This document shows positions 8,398-16,664 of a DNA stretch of 64,000 nucleotides, piece by piece (the first letter of the stretch is position 1; each line of letters starts with the position of its first letter). The stretch is taken from assembly GCF_018829635.1 (NCBI RefSeq), contig NZ_JAHKKG010000003.1, positions 726,934 through 790,933 of the forward strand, read 5' to 3'. The notes under the pieces are model-generated. The model was not told where the DNA came from. It saw nothing but the letters and a program-made list of their open reading frames with translations, and ran no database searches. This DNA comes from Paractinoplanes bogorensis. GTDB taxonomy: Bacteria > Actinomycetota > Actinomycetes > Mycobacteriales > Micromonosporaceae. The position numbers and the translations under genes were made by a program.

Positions 8398-11300
8398 GAG
8401 CCGAGCTGCAGGCGGGACGGGTCGACCTGGACGGAAGCGGTCTTTCCGTCCAGGTCCCAGCCTTTCCCGTACGCCTCGGCGAAGCCGTCCTCGCCCAGCG
8501 CCGCGCGTCCCCGGCCGGTCAGTTCGAGGATCTGCGGATCGGTGCGATCGTGGGTCCCGCGTAACCGGGCCGCGGCACCGAGCATCCGGGCCGCCTCGTC
8601 ATGGTGTCCCCGCGCCGAGGCCAGCCCGGCCGCGGTGACCGCCACCAGCGACAGGAGCGGCATGTCACGGCTCTGGACCCCGGCCGCGTACGCCGTCACC
8701 AGCGCCCGCTCGGCCCCGGCCTGGTCGCCGAGGGCGAGGCAGTGCGCACCCCGCATGGCCCCGGCGATGGCCCGGCCGTGGTCGCCCCCGAGGAAGGGGT
8801 CGGCGGCCATCCCGGCCTCGGCCAGGTCGAGCAGCCGGCCGGCCCGGTCGTACTCGCCGAGCCGCATCCACAGGCCGCCCTCGAGCGCGTTGAGCAGCAG
8901 GAGCAGTTCGGTCGAGCCGGACCGCTCGGTTCGTTCCCGGGTCGCCCCGAGCAGCTCGATGGCCTGCTCGTTGTCGCCCCGCCGCATGTGCAGGTCGATC
9001 CAGCGCAGGTCGATGAAGATCTCGTCACTGAGGCTGAGCGACCCGAACTCGCGGGCCTGCCGGCGGGCCTCGCTCAGGTCGGCCAGCGCGCCGTCGAGGT
9101 CGCCGTCGTACTGCCGGACCATCGCCCGGATCGGCAGGGCCGTGGTGACACCCCAGCGGTCGCCGACCCGGCCGAAGCAGTCGAGCGCGGCCGCCACGTC
9201 GACCCGGACCTGGTCGAGGTCGCCCTGATTCTCGGCGAACTGGGCCCGGAACATGTGGGCCAGCCCGGCCAGCCACGGGTCGGGGCCGGCCACGATGCGC
9301 TCGATGACGGCGAACGAGGCGTCGGTCTCCTGCAGGAAGAACAGCGCCATCGCGGTCAGCGCGCCGCCCAGGCCGGGCAGTTCCGGATAGGCCAGCAGCC
9401 GGCCGGTCAGCGCCCGCAGCTCGGCCTCGGTCTTCTCGACGGCCTCGGTCGTCATCAACGACCGGCTGCTGATCCGGTTGATCACCAGCGTCGCCTCGGC
9501 GTAGTCGCGCTCCCGCGACGGCGTGCCGCCCGGCGTGTCCAGAGCCGCCCCCAGCCAGAAGGACGCCTCCTGATGCCGCCCGAACATCTGCCAGTACCAC
9601 GCCAGATCCATCGCCAGCACGACCGCGCTGTCGGCGTCGCCCGAGTCGCACAGGTGACGCAGGGCGGCCAGCGCGTTGTCGTACTCCGCGCTGAGCTCCC
9701 GCAGCGCCTCGATCTGACCGCGGCCGCGCAACTGCGGGTCGAGCCGGGCGATCAGGCCGGTCAGGTGGCGTGCGGCCAGGTCGCGGGTCGAGGCGAGCGC
9801 ACCCTGCTCGGTGAGCCGCTCGGTGCCGTACTCGCGCAGGGTCTCGAGCATCCGGTAGCGGCCGGCGTCGGGCGCGAGCTGCAGCAGCGACCGGTCGACC
9901 AGCGAGGCGAGCAGCTCTCCGATGGCGGCCGGGGAGACCGGCGTGCCGGCGCAGACCGCGGTGGCCAGCGGAACGGTCACGCCGCCGGGCAGGACCGAGA
10001 TGCGTTCCGCGACCGTACGCTCGTCATCGCCCAGCAGATCCCAGCTCCACGCGATCACCGCCCGCAGGGTGCGGTGGCGGGGCGCCGCGGTGCGGCTGCC
10101 CGAGGTGAGCAGCCGGAAGCGGTCGGACAGTCCGGCCGTGAGCTCGGCCAGCGACAGGGTGCGCAGCCGAGCCGCGGCCAGCTCGAGGGCCAGCGGCATG
10201 CCGTCGAGCGCCCGAGTGACGCGGCGGACGTCGTCCAGCGTGTCCTCGTCGACGTCGAACCCGGGGCGGACGGCCGCCGCCCGCTCGGCGAAGAGCCGGA
10301 CCGATGCCGTACGCCGGGCCTGCTCGACCGGCGCATCCGGATCGGGCAGGGTCAGCGGCCCGAGCGGCACCAGCGCCTCGCCGTCCACGGCCAGCGGTTC
10401 CCGGCTGGTGGCCAGCACCCGCAGCTCGGCGCACTGCGACAGGAGCGTGGTGACCAGGTGGGCGACCGCGTCGATCAGGTGCTCGCAGTTGTCGACGACC
10501 AGCAGCGTGGACCGGTGGCCGAGCTGGTCGACCAGCACGCCGATCTCGTCGCCGTCGCGGCGCAGCTGGGCCGTGGTCTCGAAGCGGGCCGCCCCGCGCA
10601 GGCCGATCGCGGTCAGCACGGCCGCGGCGACCTTGGCCGGCTCGGTGATCGCGGCCAGGTCGATCAGCCAGGTGCCGTCGGGGTATTCGTGGACGTGCCG
10701 GCGGGCCGCCTCGAGAGCGATCCGGGTCTTGCCCGCGCCACCCGGCCCGAGCACGGTGACCAGACGGCCGGTGGCCAGCCGGGTGTCGATCCGGCCCAGG
10801 TCGTCGTCGCGGCCGATGAAGCTGGTGAGCGGCGCCGGCAGGTTGTTGGCGGCCCGGGCCTCCGGGGCCGCGGCGGGGGCCTGCAGCAGCCGTACGTGCC
10901 GCTCGCGCAACGCCGCCCCCGGGTCGGCGCCGAGCCGGTCGGCCAGCGACTCCCGGACGGTCTCGTAGAGCGCCAGGGCCTCGGCCTGGCGGCCCTGGGC
11001 GGCCAGCGCATCCATCAGCAGCGCGGCCGCCCGCTCGTGCACCGGATCGTCGGCCAGCAGCGCCGTCAGCCGGGCGGCGGCCTCCTCGGCCCGGCCCAGC
11101 AGGAGCTCGGCCTCGGCCAGATCGGCTCGCACCTCGGCCGGGGGCCGGTTGCCGCCCCAGAGTGCGACGGCCTCGGTGAACAGCTCGTGGGCGGCGTGCG
11201 GATCCCCGAGGCGCAGCCGGTCGTGCGCTTCGGCGGTCAGCCGTTCGAACCGGATCGAGTCGACGTCGCCGGGGTCGACGGAGAGGCAGTAGCCGCCGTT

Positions 11301-11564
11301 GACCTGGGTGACCGCGCCGGTGTCGCCCAGCACGCGGCGCAGACGGGACACGAGCGACTGCAGCGAGTTCGCCGGGTCGGCCGGGGTGTCGTCGGGCCAG
11401 AGCGCCTCGACCAGGGCGGCCGTGCTCACCGGGCGTCCACCGGCCTGGGCGAGGCGGGCGAGCAGGCCTTGAAGGCGGGCGCCGGGCACGGTCAGCGTCG
11501 TGTCGCCGCGGCGCACCTCGAAGGCGCCCAGCAGCGTCACACGCAGCCCCCCGTGCTCACCCAC
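8394..11564 (-). CDS. AfsR/SARP-like regulator with BTAD, NB-ARC ATPase and TPR-like tail
   Basis: A predicted 1056-residue transcriptional regulator. About residues 5-90 form the OmpR-type winged helix (LRVTLLGAFEVRRGD to SLVSRLRRVLG), 95-240 the BTAD all-helical domain, and about 260-560 an NB-ARC/AAA ATPase with P-loop GPGGAGKTR, Walker B TLLVVDNCEHL and RVLATSREPL. The rest is helical and TPR-like. I chose the GTG at 11564 because GGAGG lies 9 bp upstream; an ATG at 11600 has no such site. It is divergent from the antiporter (77-bp gap) and convergent with the ABC exporter genes. Such proteins often activate secondary metabolism or transport genes. Confidence 0.93.
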   Translation of the reverse strand: MGEHGGLRVTLLGAFEVRRGDTTLTVPGARLQGLLARLAQAGGRPVSTAALVEALWPDDTPADPANSLQSLVSRLRRVLGDTGAVTQVNGGYCLSVDPGDVDSIRFERLTAEAHDRLRLGDPHAAHELFTEAVALWGGNRPPAEVRADLAEAELLLGRAEEAAARLTALLADDPVHERAAALLMDALAAQGRQAEALALYETVRESLADRLGADPGAALRERHVRLLQAPAAAPEARAANNLPAPLTSFIGRDDDLGRIDTRLATGRLVTVLGPGGAGKTRIALEAARRHVHEYPDGTWLIDLAAITEPAKVAAAVLTAIGLRGAARFETTAQLRRDGDEIGVLVDQLGHRSTLLVVDNCEHLIDAVAHLVTTLLSQCAELRVLATSREPLAVDGEALVPLGPLTLPDPDAPVEQARRTASVRLFAERAAAVRPGFDVDEDTLDDVRRVTRALDGMPLALELAAARLRTLSLAELTAGLSDRFRLLTSGSRTAAPRHRTLRAVIAWSWDLLGDDERTVAERISVLPGGVTVPLATAVCAGTPVSPAAIGELLASLVDRSLLQLAPDAGRYRMLETLREYGTERLTEQGALASTRDLAARHLTGLIARLDPQLRGRGQIEALRELSAEYDNALAALRHLCDSGDADSAVVLAMDLAWYWQMFGRHQEASFWLGAALDTPGGTPSRERDYAEATLVINRISSRSLMTTEAVEKTEAELRALTGRLLAYPELPGLGGALTAMALFFLQETDASFAVIERIVAGPDPWLAGLAHMFRAQFAENQGDLDQVRVDVAAALDCFGRVGDRWGVTTALPIRAMVRQYDGDLDGALADLSEARRQAREFGSLSLSDEIFIDLRWIDLHMRRGDNEQAIELLGATRERTERSGSTELLLLLNALEGGLWMRLGEYDRAGRLLDLAEAGMAADPFLGGDHGRAIAGAMRGAHCLALGDQAGAERALVTAYAAGVQSRDMPLLSLVAVTAAGLASARGHHDEAARMLGAAARLRGTHDRTDPQILELTGRGRAALGEDGFAEAYGKGWDLDGKTASVQVDPSRLQLGS

Positions 11565-11641
11565 GCCTTCGATCCTCCCGCGCCGCGTCCACTGACCCAA
11601 ACCCGCCCCTCCCGTCGAGGGCTCCTGGAAGGCTGGAGATC

Positions 11642-13312
11642 GTGACCGAGCTGCTTCTCATCGCCGTGGCGGCGCTCGCCGTGATCGCGGGGGCGGCCGT
11701 GGTCGGCCCCCGGCTCGGCATCGCGGCCCCGCTGGTGCTGGTCGCGATCGGCGTCGGGGCGAGCTTCCTGCCGTTCTTCGCCGAGACCCACATCGAGCCG
11801 GAATGGATCCTCGAGGGCGTCCTGCCGCCGCTGCTCTACTCGTCGGCCGTCTCCATGCCGGCGATGAACTTCCGGCGCGAGTTCGGGGCCATCAGCGGGC
11901 TCTCGGTGCTGCTCGTCGTGGCCAGCTCGCTGCTGCTCGGGCTGTTCTTCATGATGGTCGTGCCGGGGATCGGGTTCGCCTGGGGTGTCGCCCTGGGCGC
12001 GATCGTCAGCCCGACCGACGCGGTAGCCACCTCGATCATCAAACAGACCTCGGTGTCCAAGCGCGTGGTGGCCCTGCTCGACGGCGAGAGCCTGCTCAAC
12101 GACGCCACCGCCCTGGTCATCCTGCGCACCGCGATCGTGGCCACCGCGGCCACGTTCTCGGTCTGGGAGGCGGCCGGCACCTTCGCCTGGTCGGTCGCCG
12201 TCGCCGTGCTCGTCGGCGGGCTGGCCGGCTGGCTCAACCTGGTGATCCGTAAGCGGGTGACCGACCCGACGGTCAACACCGTCATCTCGTTCACGGTGCC
12301 GTTCGTGGCCGCCGTACCGGCCGAGATGCTCGGCGCGTCCGGGCTCGTCGCCGCCGTCGTGGCCGGGCTGGTCACCGGTATCCGGGCGCCCCGCGACCTC
12401 TCGCCGCAGAACCGGCTCTCCGACTCGCAGAACTGGCGCACGGTCGAGCTCGTGCTCGAGGGCGCGGTCTTCCTGACCATGGGCGTGCAGATCAAGGCGA
12501 TCGTGACGAGCGTCGAGCAGGACCATGCGGGGGTCGGTACGGCCGTGCTCGCCGCCGCCGGGGCACTGGCGCTGACCGTGCTCGTGCGGGCCGCGTACGT
12601 GGGACCGCTCCTGGGGGTTCTGGTCTGGCGCGCCGGGCACGGCCTGAAGATGCAGGAACACCTGCAGGCGATGCAGGCCCGGATGAGCACGCCGGAGGGC
12701 CAGCAGGAGACGTTCGCCGAGATGAACCGGCGGAAGAAGGAGCCCTCGGAACGGGAGCTGACCTGGCTGGCCCGCCGGATCACGCAGGGGCTGGCCACCA
12801 TCGAGTACTTCGTGCGCGAGCCGCTCGGATGGCGCGAGGGGGTTGCGGTCGTCTGGGCCGGCATGCGCGGCGCGGTGACCGTGGCCGCGGCCCAGTCCCT
12901 GCCCGAGGACACGCCGCAGCGCTCGGTGCTGGTGCTGATCGCCTTCGCCGTGGCGACGCTGTCGCTCGTCGTGCAGGGCGGCACCATCGGGCCGCTGCTG
13001 AAACTGATCACGCCACGGGCCGATCCCGCCGCTGCCGAGGACTCGATGAAGGCCGAACGGGACCGGATCTTCGAGCTGCTCCGGTCGAGCGCCCAATCGA
13101 TCGCCGAGCCGCCGCACCCCGAGGGCGGACTGACGCCGGAGTCGTTCGGCGAGGCCAAGAAGTATCGGCTGGCGGTGCTGGAGGCCCAACGGGCGTCGCT
13201 GCTCGACGCCCGGGACAACGGCACCTTCGACGCCGATGTGCTGGCCGGCGCGCTGGCCAATCTGGACGCCTCGCAGATCGACATCGAACTGCGAGGCAAG
13301 CTGGTGAGCTAG
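11642..13312 (+). CDS. Na+/H+ antiporter, CPA1/NhaP family
   Basis: A 556-residue membrane transporter with about twelve helices and a hydrophilic C-terminal tail (about 470-556). The family ion-site region is visible as GAIVSPTDAVATS (about 118-130) and LLDGESLLNDATALV (about 145-160). A cytoplasmic loop near 330-380 is highly charged. The GTG start at 11642 has GGA-rich sequence upstream. It probably exchanges Na+ or K+ for protons at the plasma membrane. It stands alone, divergent from the AfsR-like gene. Confidence 0.93.
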   Translation: MTELLLIAVAALAVIAGAAVVGPRLGIAAPLVLVAIGVGASFLPFFAETHIEPEWILEGVLPPLLYSSAVSMPAMNFRREFGAISGLSVLLVVASSLLLGLFFMMVVPGIGFAWGVALGAIVSPTDAVATSIIKQTSVSKRVVALLDGESLLNDATALVILRTAIVATAATFSVWEAAGTFAWSVAVAVLVGGLAGWLNLVIRKRVTDPTVNTVISFTVPFVAAVPAEMLGASGLVAAVVAGLVTGIRAPRDLSPQNRLSDSQNWRTVELVLEGAVFLTMGVQIKAIVTSVEQDHAGVGTAVLAAAGALALTVLVRAAYVGPLLGVLVWRAGHGLKMQEHLQAMQARMSTPEGQQETFAEMNRRKKEPSERELTWLARRITQGLATIEYFVREPLGWREGVAVVWAGMRGAVTVAAAQSLPEDTPQRSVLVLIAFAVATLSLVVQGGTIGPLLKLITPRADPAAAEDSMKAERDRIFELLRSSAQSIAEPPHPEGGLTPESFGEAKKYRLAVLEAQRASLLDARDNGTFDADVLAGALANLDASQIDIELRGKLVS

Positions 13313-13315
13313 GTC

Positions 13316-13483
13316 CTAGCTCTTGTCGGTCTCGGGGGCGGCATGCCGGCCGGCGCTCTCGGCGGCGGCGCGGCGCTCGAGCTCCTCGTCCTTCAACAGG
13401 TACTTCTTGATGTTGACGGTGGAGCGAGCCCCGAGATCGTCCGGCTTGGCGGCGTGACGGCCCGCGTGCTGGTTGTCGGTCAT
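13316..13483 (-). CDS. small hypothetical protein (55 residues)
   Basis: A short reading frame convergent with the antiporter gene, 3 bp apart. It begins MTDNQHAGRHAAKPDD, contains STVNIKKYLLKDEELERRAA and ends APETDKS. It is very hydrophilic, with an Arg/Glu-rich predicted helix and two copies of the word AGRHAA (residues 7-12 and 44-49). Codon use fits the local G/C third-position bias. No strong ribosome-binding site precedes the ATG. I do not recognise the family. Confidence 0.6.
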   Translation of the reverse strand: MTDNQHAGRHAAKPDDLGARSTVNIKKYLLKDEELERRAAAESAGRHAAPETDKS

Positions 13484-13649
13484 GACCGGAAACCGTACCG
13501 GGTTCGGATTTTCCTGTCGCGGGTCCGGACGTAAATATTGATGTCGGCCTAAATGGGTAGCGGATCTATGACTTTTGGTAACCGGATTCTGCGCAACGCA
13601 TCGTTCGTTGCCGATGGACAGAAAGTGACGGAGAAATTTTTGCGGAGGA

Positions 13650-13676
13650 TGTCGAGAACCGTCGAGCGGCTCCGTC
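13650..13676 (+). promoter_or_regulatory. candidate ECF42-type promoter of the PNPOx-DGPF-sigma operon
   Basis: TGTCGA at 13650-13655 and CGTC at 13673-13676 are separated by 17 bp. This matches the motif I recall for ECF42 sigma factors (TGTCGA at -35, CG[A/T]C at -10). The element ends 7 bp before the ATG at 13684, so the transcript would be nearly or fully leaderless. The sigma gene is third in this operon, so autoregulation is likely. Confidence 0.6.
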
Positions 13677-13683
13677 CCAGGGC

Positions 13684-14181
13684 ATGCGAACGAACGAGAT
13701 TGCCGACATTCTGAGCAAGCCGACCAGCCAGGAACTGCTGCACCGCGACCTGACCCGGCTGGCCTACGTGGCCACCGACGGCACGCCCCGCAGCATTCCG
13801 ATCGCCTTCACCTGGAACGGCACCGAGATCGTGCTGTGCACCACCCGGAACTCGCCCAAGCTGCCCCACCTGCGGGCCAACCCGATGGTCGCGCTCACCA
13901 TCGACACCGAGGTGCACCCGCCCAAGATCCTGCTGCTGCGCGGCCGGGCCGAACTCGACGACGTCGACGGCATCCCGGAGGAGTACCTGCAGATGAACGG
14001 CACCTACGGAATGACCGCCGAGCAGCGCGTCGAGTGGGAGGCCGAGGTCCGTTCGCTGTATGACGGCATGGTGCGGATCGTCATCACCCCGACCTGGGTC
14101 AAGCTGATCGACTTCGAGACGACCCTGCCCAGCGCGGTCGAGGAACTGGTCCGGCAGCGGGCCGAACGTCAGAGCGCCTGA
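13684..14181 (+). CDS. pyridoxamine 5'-phosphate oxidase-fold protein
   Basis: A 165-residue split-barrel flavin-binding-type protein. The N-terminal LLHRDLTRLAYVATDGTPRSIPI pattern (read as adjoining blocks LLHRDLTRLAYV and ATDGTPRSIPI) and LCTTRNSPKLPHLRANPMVAL are typical of the PNPOx-like/F420-binding superfamily, which includes many small oxidoreductases. No exact cofactor can be assigned. It starts at a probable leaderless ATG downstream of the ECF-type promoter and lies 15 bp before the DGPF gene, so it is part of the ECF operon. Confidence 0.85.
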   Translation: MRTNEIADILSKPTSQELLHRDLTRLAYVATDGTPRSIPIAFTWNGTEIVLCTTRNSPKLPHLRANPMVALTIDTEVHPPKILLLRGRAELDDVDGIPEEYLQMNGTYGMTAEQRVEWEAEVRSLYDGMVRIVITPTWVKLIDFETTLPSAVEELVRQRAERQSA

Positions 14182-14196
14182 GAGAGGACACCGACA

Positions 14197-14601
14197 ATGG
14201 CCAAGTACCTGTTGCTCAAGCACTACCGCGGCGCCCCGGCCCCGGTCAACGACGTGCCGATGGACCGGTGGACCCCGGACGAGGTCACCGCCCACGTGCA
14301 GTACATGCAGGACTTCATCCGGCGGGCCGAGGCCACCGGCGAGTTCGTCGAGAGTCAGGCGCTGCTGCCGCAGGGCACCTTCGTCCGCTCGGACGGCGCC
14401 GGGCCGCCGGTCACCGACGGCCCGTTCGCCGAGACGAAGGATCTGATCGCGGGCTGGATCGTGATCGACGTGGAGACGTACGAGCGGGCCCTGGAACTGG
14501 CCGCCGATCTCTCGGCCGCCCCCGGCGCGGGTGGCAAGCCGATCCACGAATGGCTCGAGCTGCGACCGTTCATGGCGGAGATGCCCACGGTGACCGAGTG
14601 A
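14197..14601 (+). CDS. DGPF/YCII-domain protein, partner of ECF42 sigma factor
   Basis: A 134-residue protein with the hallmark TDGPFAETKDLIAGW near residues 71-85. Family knowledge: DGPF (YCII-related) proteins are encoded beside ECF42 sigma factors, although they do not appear to be classical anti-sigma factors. The gene overlaps the sigma start by 4 bp (GTGA), as in the second copy of this system at 33.1 kb. The ATG follows an AGAGAGGA site. Role: accessory component, mechanism unknown. Confidence 0.93.
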   Translation: MAKYLLLKHYRGAPAPVNDVPMDRWTPDEVTAHVQYMQDFIRRAEATGEFVESQALLPQGTFVRSDGAGPPVTDGPFAETKDLIAGWIVIDVETYERALELAADLSAAPGAGGKPIHEWLELRPFMAEMPTVTE

Positions 14602-15767
14602 ACGTCCGCGAGCTGGTGCCCGCGGTGATCGGCGTCCTCGTCCGGCGCGGGGCCGACTTCGCCTCGGCCGAGGACGCCGTGCAGGAAGCCCTGATCAAGG
14701 CGTTGCAGGCCGACGAACCGCCCCGCGATCCGATGGCCTGGCTGATCGCGGCGGCCTGGCGCAAGTTCCTCGACGCGGCGCGGGCCGAGAGCTCGCGCCG
14801 CGGCCGGGAACTCGCCGTCGAGACCGAACCGCCGGCCGGCCCGGTGAGCAGCGCCGACGACTCGCTGTGGCTCTACTTCCTGTGCGCGCACCCGTCGCTG
14901 TCGCCCGGGTCGGCGGTGGCGCTGACCCTGCGCGCGGTCGGCGGCCTGACCACCCGGCAGATCGCGGCGGCGTACCTGGTGCCCGAGGCGACCATGGCCC
15001 AGCGGATCAGCCGGGCCAAGCGGCAGCTCGCCGGGCTGCCGCTGGACCGGCCGGGCGACCCGGCGACCGTGCTGCGGGTGCTCTACCTGGTCTTCAACGA
15101 GGGCTACGGCGGGGATGTCGACCTGGCCGCCGAGGCGATCCGGCTGACCCGTCAGCTGGCCCGGGCGACCGGTGAGCCCGAGGTGGCCGGTCTGCTCGCG
15201 CTCATGCTGCTGCACCACGCCCGGCGGGCGTCCCGGCTGGGCCCGGGCGGGCGGCTGGTCCCGTTGGCCGAGCAGGACAGGTCCCGGTGGGACACCGCAC
15301 TGATCGCCGAGGGGGTGGCGATCCTGCAGGCCGCGCTGGCCCGCGACCGGCTCGGCGAATATCAGGCCCAGGCCGCGATCGCCGCCCTGCACGCCGACGC
15401 GCAGAGCGCCGAGGAGACGGACTGGGTGCAGATCGTCGAGTGGTACGGCGAGCTGCTGACGCTGACCGGCAGCCCGGTGGTGCGGCTCAACCGGGCGGTC
15501 GCGGTCGGCGAGGCCGACGGTCCGCGGGCCGGCCTCAAGGAGTTGGCCGAGGTCGATCCGGGCCTTCCCCGGTACGCCGCGGTCCGCGCCCACCTGCTCG
15601 AACGCGCCGGCGACCGGGAGCAGGCGGCCGAGCTCTACGCCGAGGCCGCCCGCGCCGCCACCAGCGTGCCGGAACGTGAACACCTCACTCGGCAGGCCGC
15701 TCGAATGCGGACTCCAGACCGTCCAGCAGGCGCTGCAGACCGTACTCAAGAAGAATGTCCAGGTTGA
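14598..15767 (+). CDS. ECF RNA polymerase sigma factor, ECF42 group
   Basis: A 389-residue sigma factor, much longer than a basic ECF. The sigma2 region (about 1-60, SAEDAVQEALIKAL and PMAWLIAAAWRKFLD) and sigma4 region (about 105-160, GGLTTRQIAAAYLVPEATMAQRISRAKRQL, read as GGLTTRQIAAAYLV plus PEATMAQRISRAK) are followed by a roughly 220-residue helical, TPR-like extension typical of ECF42. The GTG start overlaps the DGPF stop. Its last 83 bp overlap the 3' end of the convergent GntR/TetR-type gene, and the tail after LTRQAARMR looks like read-through into that gene's antisense. Confidence 0.94.
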   Translation: MNVRELVPAVIGVLVRRGADFASAEDAVQEALIKALQADEPPRDPMAWLIAAAWRKFLDAARAESSRRGRELAVETEPPAGPVSSADDSLWLYFLCAHPSLSPGSAVALTLRAVGGLTTRQIAAAYLVPEATMAQRISRAKRQLAGLPLDRPGDPATVLRVLYLVFNEGYGGDVDLAAEAIRLTRQLARATGEPEVAGLLALMLLHHARRASRLGPGGRLVPLAEQDRSRWDTALIAEGVAILQAALARDRLGEYQAQAAIAALHADAQSAEETDWVQIVEWYGELLTLTGSPVVRLNRAVAVGEADGPRAGLKELAEVDPGLPRYAAVRAHLLERAGDREQAAELYAEAARAATSVPEREHLTRQAARMRTPDRPAGAADRTQEECPG

Positions 15768-16581
15768 ACGATTTATCCGGGCCGGCAATGAATCGTGCCA
15801 TCAGCGGCAGCCGCCCGGTGGACAGCACGGCGGCGAAGCGTTGCTGCTGCGCGTCGAGCCATTCGACGTCGGAGATGCCGGTCTCCTGCACGGCCTGCGC
15901 CTCCTCCTCGAGGTTGACCGCGGTGCCCCGCACGTAGTTGGCCACGGTCACGGCGGCACGGAACTGGATCCCCGGCTCGAGATCGAAGCCCTCCATCGCC
16001 CGCATCGCCCACTCCGTGTGGGCCATCGCGTGCGGCGCCAGCAGCGGCCGGGTGAACGACACGGCCTGGGCCAGCCAGGTGTGCCGGCGGTACATCGACC
16101 ACTGAAGCCGCGCCAGCGCCTCAAGGCAGGCCCGCCAGCCGTCGGACGCCGGCGACAGGAGCGGCGGGGGCGGGTTGGCCGCCATCACCTTGTCCATCAT
16201 CAGCAGGACGAGCTCTTCCTTGTCGGCCACGTGCTTGTAGACCGCCATGGTGGGGATGCCCAGCTCGCCGGCCAGGCGCCGCATCGACAGGCCGGTCAGC
16301 CCCTCGGCGTCGGCGATCGTGATGGCCGTGCGGACGACCAGGTCGGTGTCGGGCCCGCCGCCGATCGGCCGGGCGCCGATCGCCACCACCGTGCCGACCC
16401 CGGGCTTGGCCCGCACCAGACCCTGGTCGCGCAGGTGGGTGATCACCTTGGTCGCGGTGGCCATGGCGACGCCGTACTCGGCCATGATCTGCCGGGTCGA
16501 CGGGATGCGCTCGCCCGGACCGGGTTCACCGGCGGCGATGCCGGCCGCGATCTCGTCGGCGATCCGGATGTACACGTGCAC
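15685..16581 (-). CDS. transcriptional repressor with GntR-type HTH fused to TetR-like domain
   Basis: A 298-residue regulator. Residues 1-70 form a GntR winged helix (IADEIAAGIAAGEPGPGERIPSTRQ, read in two parts, then VITHLRDQGLVRAKPGVGTVV). Residues about 80-125 form a TetR helix-turn-helix (LSMRRLAGELGIPTMAVYKHVADKEEL in two parts), followed by a TetR_C-like ligand domain. It therefore has two DNA-binding motifs in one chain. The GTG at 16581 has GAGGAGGT upstream. It is divergent from an ABC/FtsX transporter and probably represses it through the GCACTA sites between them. Its 3' end overlaps the sigma gene by 83 bp. Confidence 0.9.
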   Translation of the reverse strand: MHVYIRIADEIAAGIAAGEPGPGERIPSTRQIMAEYGVAMATATKVITHLRDQGLVRAKPGVGTVVAIGARPIGGGPDTDLVVRTAITIADAEGLTGLSMRRLAGELGIPTMAVYKHVADKEELVLLMMDKVMAANPPPPLLSPASDGWRACLEALARLQWSMYRRHTWLAQAVSFTRPLLAPHAMAHTEWAMRAMEGFDLEPGIQFRAAVTVANYVRGTAVNLEEEAQAVQETGISDVEWLDAQQQRFAAVLSTGRLPLMARFIAGPDKSFNLDILLEYGLQRLLDGLESAFERPAE

Positions 16582-16647
16582 TAGGACACCTCCTCGTCCC
16601 GCACTACCCGGATACGGGTGCCAGCACTACCGAAATCAGACTAGTGC
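16578..16647. promoter_or_regulatory. phased GCACTA operator cluster between regulator and ABC transporter
   Basis: GCACTA occurs at 16578, 16601 and 16624, exactly 23 bp apart, and its reverse complement TAGTGC at 16642. The first copy overlaps the regulator's start codon. A separate palindrome, ACCCGGATACGGGT, lies at 16606-16619. This pattern suggests cooperative binding of the GntR/TetR-like protein with control of both divergent promoters. Confidence 0.6.
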
Positions 16648-16664
16648 GTTCGTACGGTGTATCC

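Noticed and set aside
8601..11645. Very long plus-strand frame opposite the AfsR-like gene
   Set aside because: Opposite-strand shadow produced by high G+C; the minus-strand protein has clear domains. Similar long shadows across the window were also left out.
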